Shown one piece after another: positions 8,343 to 16,356 of a DNA stretch of 32,051 nucleotides; the stretch's first letter is position 1, and each line of letters begins with the position of its first letter. The DNA is from an uncultured Hymenobacter sp. (GTDB lineage Bacteria > Bacteroidota > Bacteroidia > Cytophagales > Hymenobacteraceae), in NCBI GenBank assembly GCA_937871705.1, contig CALMOO010000657.1, positions 73,336-105,386 of the forward strand, read 5' to 3'. Under the pieces are notes generated by a model. It ran no database searches, was not told the origin of the DNA, and worked only from the letters and a program-made list of their open reading frames with translations. The translations under genes and the position numbers were made by a program.

Positions 8343-9021
8343 CGCTACGTGAAAGAAGCCCAGCAAGCGGGCCTAGACGTGGTGCTAACTTAGCCCAACA
8401 TCGCGGCCGGCTATTCAGGCGCCAACTCCTCGGACCACGAGGCCAAGAAATTTGCGCTTGTTGGGCTAAAGCCTTTCCAAAGTTGGAAAGCAATGGCCAC
8501 ACCTATCCGGTTAACATAATAAACGAGTAGGGCAATGATACACGCAACGGCCAGAATCCAGGCTTTGCCAGCATGTTGGTGCAGAACTGCGACTATGCCA
8601 TCGACCGATTCACGATGCCGGTTACTAGGGAACACTTATTATCGATACTAGCAGCTACGCCGCCAATTCGGAGCTACTATTTAATCAGGGCACGGGTACT
8701 TCGACCAATAGCTACAAGCTTATCCTTGCGCTGTACCTCTAGTACAACCTGGATGTCAATTGTAGCGACCTAGTAGCCTTAAACTCAAAGTTTGATACTT
8801 TCAACTAGAACTATAGCATGATAATCGGCGAATTTGGCAGCCAATACGACAATAGAAAGCAAGAAGACCAGGCTAAGGTGCAAGCGCTAGTGCAAAATGC
8901 TCTTAGCAAAGGCTAGGGTACCTTCGGCTGGACCTAGTTGGCCGATGGCAGCAGTGCGCGGATGAATGCTACCGTCAATACCGGCTATCAGCAGTGGCTA
9001 GAAGACACAATAGGCATTTGA
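8343..9021 (+). pseudogene. GH5-type glycosidase pseudogene, seven in-frame TAG codons
   Basis: The fragment starts right after the IS without an N-terminus. Pieced across frameshifts near 8465 and 8605 it reads YVKEAQQAGLDVV, WAKAFPKLESNGHTYPVNII, NE-(TAG)-GND (acid/base region), IHDAGY-(TAG)-GTLIIDTSSYA, MIIGEFGS (nucleophile Glu), and KG-(TAG)-GTFGWT-(TAG)-LADGSS, ending at TGA 9019. This is the C-terminal two thirds of a GH5 enzyme of the kind whose N-terminus appears at 31667. TAGs lie at 8391, 8528, 8626, 8740, 8806, 8914 and 8935, most at positions where Trp is expected; no internal TGA or TAA occurs in the pieced reading. Confidence 0.72.
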
Positions 9022-9080
9022 GCTAAGCCACGTGCCACGTTAACTAAGTTGAGCCACGAACAGCGATGTGAAGTCTGTAA

Positions 9081-10640
9081 TTAGCGCACATTGCTGCGCA
9101 TTACCGTTCGTCGAACAGTCCCGGGCAGGGCTACCCCACGGCCATCGGTCAGTGAAATCAGATGGGCTTTGGTCTTAGTAGGCGCGCCAGTACTTCTAAA
9201 ATTATTGACATAGAGGTCGGTAAAATGATTAACCTCGATACCATACGTTAAAAACGCCGCCTGCGTATTTACCCAATTCAAGGTAAAGTCTTGGATGCGT
9301 AAGCCTTGGACGTGCTCGGCCAGCAGGCTGGGAATGTCGCGAGCAAAGAGACCAACATGCGGGTCTAGATTGCCCCGCAGGTCCACGTTGCCGCCAGCCA
9401 CCTCGTTGAGCTTGCTATCGGTGAAGTCGAAGGTTAGACCGTTGAAGACAATGTCTTCGAGTGGGCTTTCCGCGGTGCCGTAAAGCAGAATGCCGTTTTC
9501 GCCCCGGCAGGTGATGTTGTTGAAGCGCACGTTGCGGATGTGACCCAGCTTTACCTTGTCTTTGCCCCGGATGGCGGAAATGTGAATTGGCTCGCCGTTG
9601 CCCCACCAGTCGCCGGTGCGCAGCTTGGTTTCAATTCGGATGTTGCTGAAGGTCAGGTTCTCGAGTGAGCCTTCGTCGCGCAGCGAGATGTTGATGCCGC
9701 GCGTCGAGTTGGTGATGTTGCAGTTGCTCACCGTTACGTTGCGCACGGTGTTCTGGTCGAGAAAACCGATGCGGATGCCACTCGAATACGACTGTAAGTT
9801 GCAGTCCGTCACCAGGATATTCTCTGATATGTGCCGCAGCCCACTGAAGCCGGCAATCTCAAAATGGTGGTCGTAGCCCACGATGGCTAGCGCGTCGTCG
9901 CCCGCGCGAATGTCGCAGCCCGAAATAATAACGTTGGAGCAGCTTGTTACATCAATGCCATCGGCGTTGGGCACCAGCAAGCCACTCCAGAGCCGGATGC
10001 CAGTCACGCTCACCGCGTCGCAATCGGCAAAGTGCAGCGTCCAGAACGGCGAATTAAGCAGCGACACGTTGCTGACACGCACGTGGGTACACTGCGCGAA
10101 AATAACCATCTGGCGGGGCCGGTCTTTGGGCACTACGGGGCCATCGCCGATGCCGCCGTCCGTCACTTTGCGGTAGTTATTTTTCTGGCGGGTGTAGCGC
10201 GTCGAAACACTATCGATTTTTTTGGCCTGCGTGAAATCGTAGAATACCTCATTGTTGCCATCGACAGTGCCCTCGCCGCTCAGCGTCACATTAGCAGCGT
10301 TGGCAGTGTACAGGATGCCGTAGTAGTTCTGGCCATATTCGGGCACGGTATAAGTACGGTAGTCGGCTAGCCGGGGGCTGCCTTTGAGCACGGCGCCGCT
10401 CGCCAGGTGCAGGTCCACGTTGCTTTTCAAGGAGATAGTGCCAACTACGTAGGTGCCCGCCGGCACTTCCACTGTGCCGCCGCCAGCCTTGGTGCAGGCA
10501 TCAATAGCTTTTTGAATGGCGCTAGTGGCCAGCGTTTTGCCATCGGCTACCGCGCCGTAGTCTTTGACGGAGTAGGTTTGAGCCACCGCGGCGCTCGTGG
10601 TGAGGGCGAGCAGGCTAGTCAGGGCAAGGAGCTTGGGCAT
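9081..10640 (-). CDS. GH28-like right-handed beta-helix protein, secreted
   Basis: Starting at the ATG at 10640 gives 519 residues with a clear signal peptide (MPKLLALTSLLALTTSAAVAQ); an upstream in-frame start overlaps the epimerase and lacks this. The pectate-lyase-like leader (YSVKDYGAVADGKT) is followed by polygalacturonase motifs NADGID (225-230) and GDDA (247-250). The usual Gly-His-Gly site reads SSGIRIG (about 286-292), so the canonical His is absent. It shares the motif WWGNGEP with the GH28-like protein at 22285. It is the last gene of operon 1, 44 nt after the epimerase. GH28 enzymes cut galacturonan, which does not fit a pure mannan substrate, so the specificity is open. Confidence 0.85.
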   Translation of the reverse strand: MPKLLALTSLLALTTSAAVAQTYSVKDYGAVADGKTLATSAIQKAIDACTKAGGGTVEVPAGTYVVGTISLKSNVDLHLASGAVLKGSPRLADYRTYTVPEYGQNYYGILYTANAANVTLSGEGTVDGNNEVFYDFTQAKKIDSVSTRYTRQKNNYRKVTDGGIGDGPVVPKDRPRQMVIFAQCTHVRVSNVSLLNSPFWTLHFADCDAVSVTGIRLWSGLLVPNADGIDVTSCSNVIISGCDIRAGDDALAIVGYDHHFEIAGFSGLRHISENILVTDCNLQSYSSGIRIGFLDQNTVRNVTVSNCNITNSTRGINISLRDEGSLENLTFSNIRIETKLRTGDWWGNGEPIHISAIRGKDKVKLGHIRNVRFNNITCRGENGILLYGTAESPLEDIVFNGLTFDFTDSKLNEVAGGNVDLRGNLDPHVGLFARDIPSLLAEHVQGLRIQDFTLNWVNTQAAFLTYGIEVNHFTDLYVNNFRSTGAPTKTKAHLISLTDGRGVALPGTVRRTVMRSNVR

Positions 10641-10684
10641 TCGGGTTTGGATAGGAATAAAGGGCGAGCGGCAACCGCACGGCG

Positions 10685-11860
10685 CTAGGCAGCTAGCCGG
10701 CGCAGCATTTCGAGGCAGGCGCGACCGTTGTGGTAGGGGCATTTCCAGAAGCCAGCCTTGTCTTCATTGGCCATCAGCGAGTGGTCGGCATGCACGCCCC
10801 AGAACCATTCGCCGTGCTGCTTATCCAATATGTGCTGCTGGATGAAGCGCCAGGCACCTTCACTTTGAGCCCGAAACTGCGGGTCGCCGCTCACCTGGTA
10901 GGCATTGTAGAAACCTACCACGGCCTCGGCCTGCACCCACCAGTGGCGATCGGCATCGTAGTGGCCGTTGGGGTGCAGCTCATAGCTCAGGCCGCCATCG
11001 GGGGCTAGCCCTTCGGCGGCGGCCTGGGCTAGCTGCACGGCTGTTTGCTGAAAGTACGCGATAAGGCCCGGCTCGTGCAGTACCTCGGCGGCTTCGAGCA
11101 GCAGCCAGGCCGCTTCAATGTCATGGCCATAAGAAATGGCATCGGGCCGGGGCCGCCAGTGCTCATCCAAAAACAGGATGAGGTGGTCGGTTTTGGAGTC
11201 GATAATATGGTCCGTGAAGTCGAGCAGCAGAGCCTTCAGTTGGTGGCGCAAGTCTACATTGGGCCACTCACGGTAGAGATTGGTGTAGGCCTCCACGAGG
11301 TGGAGGTGAGTGTTCATGGTCTTCTTCTCGTTGGCATCCTTGGCGCTTAAGCGCAAATCGCCGAGCGGCTGCCAACCGCGAGCAAAGGCTTCGAGGTAGC
11401 CGCCCTCAGCCGGGTCGAAGCTATAAGCTTCGATGGTGCGAAATAGCTCTTGCGCGTGTTCCAGGGCCTTTTCATCGCCACTGGCCCGATGGTATTCGGC
11501 TAGCCCGTAGATAGTGAAGGCCAAGGCGTAAATCTGCTTTTTGGTATCGAGCGGCTGGCCGTGAAAATCGACGGACCAGTACACGCCGCCGTGCTCATCA
11601 TCCAGAAAACGGGTCACGATGTACTCGTAGGCGCGCCGGGCCACAGCCAGGTTTTCGGGGCTAGCCTGGTGGTTGTGGGCCGCCGCAAACGTCCACATAA
11701 TGCGGGCGTGCAGCACCGCGCCTTTCGGCGCGGTGCTGCACGCCTGGTTTTCGTTGTCAATTTTGCCCAAGAAGCCACCGTGGGTTTCATCGGGCGCGTG
11801 GGTGCGCCAGTAAGCCAGGATATTGGCTAGCTCAATCTGAAAATCAACAACTTGCAGCAT
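10685..11860 (-). CDS. N-acylglucosamine 2-epimerase family; probable beta-mannobiose / cellobiose 2-epimerase
   Basis: 391 residues, no signal peptide, so cytoplasmic, with the (alpha/alpha)6-barrel family pattern. Likely active-site residues are Arg53 (HARIMW), His185 (MNTHLHLVEAYTNLYR), His246 and Glu249 (SYGHDIEAAWLL), and His377 near the C-terminus (WKCPYHNGRACLEM). These match the Arg, three His and Glu of cellobiose 2-epimerases. In mannan users this enzyme turns mannosyl-beta-1,4-mannose into mannosyl-beta-1,4-glucose for the GH130 phosphorylase, whose gene lies just upstream here. A terminator-like hairpin sits in the 75-nt gap before it. Confidence 0.93.
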   Translation of the reverse strand: MLQVVDFQIELANILAYWRTHAPDETHGGFLGKIDNENQACSTAPKGAVLHARIMWTFAAAHNHQASPENLAVARRAYEYIVTRFLDDEHGGVYWSVDFHGQPLDTKKQIYALAFTIYGLAEYHRASGDEKALEHAQELFRTIEAYSFDPAEGGYLEAFARGWQPLGDLRLSAKDANEKKTMNTHLHLVEAYTNLYREWPNVDLRHQLKALLLDFTDHIIDSKTDHLILFLDEHWRPRPDAISYGHDIEAAWLLLEAAEVLHEPGLIAYFQQTAVQLAQAAAEGLAPDGGLSYELHPNGHYDADRHWWVQAEAVVGFYNAYQVSGDPQFRAQSEGAWRFIQQHILDKQHGEWFWGVHADHSLMANEDKAGFWKCPYHNGRACLEMLRRLAA

Positions 11861-11876
11861 GGTTGTTTTTACTTAT

Positions 11877-11923
11877 AAAAAAGTCGGCTGTTTTTGCGAG
11901 CGCAGCCCGGCAGTAACAGCCGA
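11877..11923 (-). terminator. Intrinsic terminator or attenuator inside operon 1
   Basis: On the minus strand the arms TCGGCTGTT and AACAGCCGA are perfect over 9 bp, with a 22-nt loop, followed by C and six T (11882-11877). It lies 13 nt after the GH130 stop and only 16 nt before the epimerase ATG. Transcripts would tend to end after GH130, lowering expression of the epimerase and GH28-like gene unless there is read-through. Confidence 0.6.
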
Positions 11924-11935
11924 TTCATAATTCCT

Positions 11936-13162
11936 TTATAGCCCATTAGGGCTAGCCGCGTTGGCCACCAACTCGCTCACCATAGGCGCGGGCACGGCCA
12001 GGTTGCGGTCAATCAGGGCATTGATATTTTGCACCGAGGCGGCCGAGCGTAGGCCGTCTTCGGGCGTGTTCACTACGTAGTCGAGCAGCTGCTCGATAGT
12101 GCTGGTAGCCACGTGCATGCGCGTATCGGACGAGGCGTAGTAGATGAACACGCGGCCGTCCTCGTCGGCAATCCAGCCGTTGCCGAAGGTCACATTCGAC
12201 ACGTCGCCCACGCGCTCCTCCCCATCCGGCGCCAGGAAATAACCGGCCGGCTTGTGCGTGATGCGCGTAAGGTCGTGCAGGTCGGTCATGAACATATAAA
12301 GCACGTAGCGCAGGCCGGCGGCGGTGTTGCGCACGCCGTGGGCCAGGTGTAGCCAGCCCTGCTCGGTCTTGATGGGCGCCGGGCCGAGGCCGTTTTTCAG
12401 CTCCGAGATGGTGTGGTACTGTTTGTTATCGACAATCACTTCCTGCATGACCGTGGCATTCTCGATGGACTGCGAGAGGCCAAAGCCGATTCCTCCGCCT
12501 TTGCCAGCATCGATAAAGCCATCCTGCGGGCGGGTGTATAAGGCGTATTGACCGTCGACAAACTCGGGGTGCAACACCACGTTGCGCTGCTGGGCCGAGC
12601 CGGTGGTAAGGTCAGCCAGACGCTCCCAGGTGATGAGGTCTTTGGTGCGAGCGATGCCGCACTTGGCTAGCGCCGCCGACTGGTCAGCCTCTGGAGCGCT
12701 GGGGTCGCGGCGCTCGGTGCAAAAAAGGCCGTAGACCCAGCCGTCTTCGTGAGCTACCAGGCGCATGTCGTACACGTTGGTGTCGGGCTCATCGGTTTCG
12801 GGCATGGTGATGGGCCGCTCCCAAAACTGGAAGTGGTCGATGCCGTTCGGGCTTTCGGCCACCGCAAAAAACGACTTGCGGTCGGCGCCTTCCACGCGAG
12901 CTACCACCACGTACTTGCCCTGCCACTTGATGGCGCCAGCGTTGAGTACCGCATTTACCCCAATGCGCTCCATTAGGTAAGGGTTGGTGGCGGGGCTCAG
13001 GTCGTAGCGCCAGGCTAGCGGGGCATGGGCGGCCGTAAGAATGGGGTGCCGGTAGCGGTCAAAAATGCCGTTGCCCAGCGCCTCGGGCTGGTTGGGGCGT
13101 GCCAGCAGCTCGTCGTGGGCGGTTTGCAGCAAGTGCCGGCGGCGGTTGAAGATAGAAGCCAT
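11936..13162 (-). CDS. GH130 4-O-beta-D-mannosyl-D-glucose phosphorylase
   Basis: Starting at the ATG at 13162 gives 408 residues beginning MASIFNRRRH, which lines up with known enzymes; an upstream in-frame start adds an unlikely 18 residues. Family signatures include NPYLMERIGVNAVLNAGAIKW, RVEGADRKSFFAVAESPNGI, NVYDMRL with the catalytic Asp (Asp132), QRNVVLHPEF and ASSDTRMHVATST. These closely resemble the Bacteroides fragilis mannosylglucose phosphorylase (GH130_1) as I remember it. It is cytoplasmic and converts mannosyl-glucose plus phosphate into mannose 1-phosphate and glucose. The 163-nt gap upstream is AT-rich in its middle and could hold an internal promoter. Confidence 0.95.
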   Translation of the reverse strand: MASIFNRRRHLLQTAHDELLARPNQPEALGNGIFDRYRHPILTAAHAPLAWRYDLSPATNPYLMERIGVNAVLNAGAIKWQGKYVVVARVEGADRKSFFAVAESPNGIDHFQFWERPITMPETDEPDTNVYDMRLVAHEDGWVYGLFCTERRDPSAPEADQSAALAKCGIARTKDLITWERLADLTTGSAQQRNVVLHPEFVDGQYALYTRPQDGFIDAGKGGGIGFGLSQSIENATVMQEVIVDNKQYHTISELKNGLGPAPIKTEQGWLHLAHGVRNTAAGLRYVLYMFMTDLHDLTRITHKPAGYFLAPDGEERVGDVSNVTFGNGWIADEDGRVFIYYASSDTRMHVATSTIEQLLDYVVNTPEDGLRSAASVQNINALIDRNLAVPAPMVSELVANAASPNGL

Positions 13163-13325
13163 GCGTGGGGGAGCTGATTGCACTGACGGAGTAACCTCGC
13201 CCCGGCCCCACTTCAAAAAAGAGGGGGAGCACCGGCGGCGCGGGCATCGTTTTGCTAGGGGTTAAATATAATTTATGGGAATAAAGTGCTGCTAACCAGC
13301 GGCTAGCAAGTGATAGCTTAACACA

Positions 13326-15158
13326 TTAATCGTCGCCTAGGCGGTCCCACCAGGTGCGTTTCAGGATAAAGCCTACTACGACCAGAATGGCGACTACTAC
13401 GGCCAGCGGCGCGTGCTGGCGCAGCAGCAAATACATCGGCAGAATAGTGAGGCAGAGCTGGGCCACGATGCCGAGCACGATATTGAAGGCATTGCGCCCA
13501 AAGTTGCGGTTGGGTTGAAAGCCAGTGTCTTGCGCCTGCACCTCGGCCAGCACTGGTCCCCAGAAACCCCAGGGCCGCACGGTTTTGTAGAAGTGATGCA
13601 GCACGGCCGGCTCGGTAGGCGGCGCCAGGTAGGTGCCCACGATGGAGCCCGTGAGCGAGATGGCGAACAGTAGCGGAAACCAGTAGAGCAGATTGCCCGA
13701 CGGGATGAGCACCCCAAACACCATCGCCGAGATGATGCCCGTGGTCATGCCTACAAAAAAGCCCGTGGCATTGAAGCGCCACCAGTGCCACTTGAGCACG
13801 TTGGCCGCGATGTAGCCACCGTAGAGGGCCGACACAATGAATTGGAGTACCGTGTTCACGTCCTTAGCTAGAAAGCCCAGCAGCACGCCTACGGCCACTA
13901 CCACTACACCCACCACGTAGTTCATCGAAATGATGCGGCTGGTGCTGGCCTGCGGGTTGATGTACTTCAGGTAGATGTCATTCACCACGTAAGCCTGGGC
14001 CGCATTTACAGTGCCGCTGAAGGTGCCCATAAAGGCCCCTAGCAAACCCGTGAGCACGAGTCCGGCTAGCCCGGCAGGCAGAAAATTATTGATGGTCAAA
14101 GGCAAAATGCGCTCGAAGTCAATGCTGCCATCGGGCGCCTTCAGGTTCATCTGGTGGTAGTATAATAGACCCAGAATGGTGAGGCCCACGATGAGTGAGT
14201 AACGGATAGGCAGCAGAATAATCGAGACGAAACCGCTCATCTTGCTGGCCTCCTCGGGCGAGCGCGTGCTCAGGATTTTCTGCATGTCGTAGTTCGGAGC
14301 CGGGCCGGCTAGCGAGGCAAAGACGCCCTTGAAGGCCATCATCATGAAGAACACGCCAAACAGCGAGTAGCCATCGCTCGAAATTTTGCTGTTGACTTCA
14401 GGAATAATTCGGTTCCAGTCGAGCCCTAGCCGCCAGCCGAAAAAGGGATTAAACCAGCCATCGGGCACCGCTAGCTCGTGGCCTTTCAGATTCACGTAGG
14501 CGATAACGGCGATGGCTAGGCAGGCCACTGTCATGATGCAGTACTTGATAATGTCGCCGAGCACGATGCTGTGCATGCCCCCTACGATGGAGTAAAACAT
14601 GGCAAATAGCGTGAACACGATGCCGTACACGTGCGGTACGTATTGCGGCGCCACGGCGAAGGGCACGTAGCCGCGCACCAGCTCCCAGGGAATAAAAATC
14701 TCGATAAACTTGCCTAGCCCTACGAAGCCGTAGGCCAGAAAGCCCAGGCAGCTGAGCAGCGCAAACGCAATGACTACCTGGTGGCTAGCCCATACGCCGG
14801 ACCCTTTTTGGCCAAACCGGGTGGCGAGCCACTCGGCCCCGGTACTAGCGCCCGAGCGACGCAGCCAGCGCGAGAGGTACATCATCAGAAAAACTTGGTT
14901 GAATACCGGCCAGAGCCACGGTATCCAGATGCTTTTCATGCCATACACGAAGCACAGGCTCACCATCCACATCGTGCCGCTGATATCGAACATGTCGGAC
15001 GCGTCGCTCAGCCCCAGCTTGTACCACGGCAGCGTACGCCCGCCTAGCATGTAGCTGTCTTTGTCCTGGCTGGCTTTTTTGCGGTAGTACAGGCCGATGA
15101 ACACCGTGGCCAGCAAGTAGGTCGCGATGAGAAGGAAATCGATGAGGTGTAACTTCAT
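13326..15158 (-). CDS. Sodium:solute symporter (SSS family), probable manno-oligosaccharide importer
   Basis: 610 residues with many membrane segments. The N-terminus (LIDFLLIATYLLATVFIGLYY) is followed by DKDSYMLGGRTLPWYKLGLSDASDMFD, the SSS pattern after helix 1. Other markers are GLAGLVLTGLLGAFMGTFSG and the helix with ADV/NTVLQF. It lies between the GH26 mannanase and GH130 genes, in the same order as the B. fragilis mannan operon, where a symporter of this kind is thought to carry mannobiose across the inner membrane. The substrate is inferred from context. Confidence 0.92.
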   Translation of the reverse strand: MKLHLIDFLLIATYLLATVFIGLYYRKKASQDKDSYMLGGRTLPWYKLGLSDASDMFDISGTMWMVSLCFVYGMKSIWIPWLWPVFNQVFLMMYLSRWLRRSGASTGAEWLATRFGQKGSGVWASHQVVIAFALLSCLGFLAYGFVGLGKFIEIFIPWELVRGYVPFAVAPQYVPHVYGIVFTLFAMFYSIVGGMHSIVLGDIIKYCIMTVACLAIAVIAYVNLKGHELAVPDGWFNPFFGWRLGLDWNRIIPEVNSKISSDGYSLFGVFFMMMAFKGVFASLAGPAPNYDMQKILSTRSPEEASKMSGFVSIILLPIRYSLIVGLTILGLLYYHQMNLKAPDGSIDFERILPLTINNFLPAGLAGLVLTGLLGAFMGTFSGTVNAAQAYVVNDIYLKYINPQASTSRIISMNYVVGVVVVAVGVLLGFLAKDVNTVLQFIVSALYGGYIAANVLKWHWWRFNATGFFVGMTTGIISAMVFGVLIPSGNLLYWFPLLFAISLTGSIVGTYLAPPTEPAVLHHFYKTVRPWGFWGPVLAEVQAQDTGFQPNRNFGRNAFNIVLGIVAQLCLTILPMYLLLRQHAPLAVVVAILVVVGFILKRTWWDRLGDD

Positions 15159-15198
15159 GCGGGGTGGGCGGGGAGCACGGCGCCGAGCGCCGGGGAGC

Positions 15199-16353
15199 TT
15201 AGAGTGTCTTGGAGTAGAGGCGCAGCGGGGTTACTCTATCGCTGAGCAGCACGTTTTTATCCCGAGCAAATTTTTTAAAGTCGGCGGCGCTGGCTTGGCC
15301 GGGGTAGGGCGCGTAGTAGTGGTCGGGGCGGCCATTACGCCACACCAACACGTAGCTCAGCCGGTAACCCGCTAGGGCCGGCAGCAGGGTTTTGGTCCAC
15401 CAGTCGGCGGCGGGCAGGCGCTCGAAGCCAGTTTCGCTGAGGGTAGGCAGCTTGTGGTGCGCGCGGGCCACGGCCGTGATGATGGGCAGCTCCGTCGTCA
15501 TTTGCTTTTTAAAAGCCGTGCCATCGCCAGAATAGTAGGCGTCGAAGCCCACCACGTCTACGTAGGCATCGCCTGGGTAGCGCTCCAGGTAGTGGGCCTG
15601 GTCGCGAGCTTCGGCGGCCGAGTAGGCTAGCAGCAGGTTATGGAGCTGCTTTTTCTCGCGCAAATAGCTGATGGTAAATTGCCAAAGCTGCTTATACTCC
15701 GCCACGGTGCAGTTCTTCTCGCCCCACCAAAACCACGAGCCGGTGTGTTCGTGGAAGGGCCGAAAAATTACCGGGATAGCCTCCCCCTTCGCGCCTTTTA
15801 GGCTGCCCAAAAAGGTGGATAGCCGGTCGAGGTACTGCACGTATTTGGCGTGGTCAGGACCGCCGGGTAGGAGGTAGCGCACGGTGCGGGTTGTGTCCCA
15901 GGCGCTCTTACCGTCGTGCGGGTTGTCGAGGTGCCAACTGATGGTGCTCACGCCGCCCAGCTCGTACACCTGCCGCACATACTGCCGGATGCGCGCAAAC
16001 GGCACCGCATCGAGGCTGCGCGCGCTGTCCAGCTCCACGTGGCCCAGCTCCCAGCCAAACACGGCCGGATAGGCGCCGGCTACGCTCCGCACGTCAGAGC
16101 GGCCGGGCTTTGCCGTGGGCGCGCTGGCCAGCCAGCGCTGGCCCTCGGGCGTGAGGCCGTAGGCCAAGTCGTCCTGGTGACCAAACATGACGCCTTTATC
16201 AAGCAGCTTGTAAAGGTTGGCCAGCAGGCGCTTGGTTTCGGGCGTGGCGGCCGGGTCGGCGGGAGCCAACTGGGCACGGACGGGGGAGCTAGTGGCGCCG
16301 AGCAGCAGGGCTAGCGCGGCTAGGCCTACGCCTTGTAGCAGCTTGTTTTTCAT
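15199..16353 (-). CDS. GH26 beta-mannanase (secreted)
   Basis: 384 residues with a signal peptide (about 1-27, ending VRAQ). The GH26 features are MFGHQDD near the start, ISWHLDNP, FRPFHEHTGSWFWWG with the acid/base Glu202, VVGFDAYY, and TLSETGFE with the nucleophile Glu307. It closely resembles the ManA-type GH26 that releases mannobiose in Bacteroides. It starts 3 nt after the stop of the GH5 mannanase and is 40 nt upstream of the symporter, so the three are co-transcribed. Release of mannobiose would feed the downstream epimerase and phosphorylase. Confidence 0.94.
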   Translation of the reverse strand: MKNKLLQGVGLAALALLLGATSSPVRAQLAPADPAATPETKRLLANLYKLLDKGVMFGHQDDLAYGLTPEGQRWLASAPTAKPGRSDVRSVAGAYPAVFGWELGHVELDSARSLDAVPFARIRQYVRQVYELGGVSTISWHLDNPHDGKSAWDTTRTVRYLLPGGPDHAKYVQYLDRLSTFLGSLKGAKGEAIPVIFRPFHEHTGSWFWWGEKNCTVAEYKQLWQFTISYLREKKQLHNLLLAYSAAEARDQAHYLERYPGDAYVDVVGFDAYYSGDGTAFKKQMTTELPIITAVARAHHKLPTLSETGFERLPAADWWTKTLLPALAGYRLSYVLVWRNGRPDHYYAPYPGQASAADFKKFARDKNVLLSDRVTPLRLYSKTL

Positions 16354-16356
16354 GTG

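Noticed and set aside
8343..9021. TAG reassigned to tryptophan in this organism
   Set aside because: Intact genes (SusD, epimerase, AraC regulator) end with TAG at the expected family length, and the pseudogene also has frameshifts and no N-terminus.
15178..15192. CGGCGC-CGA-GCGCCG hairpin between GH26 and the symporter
   Set aside because: It is short, has no T run, and could be chance in GC-rich DNA within a co-transcribed set.
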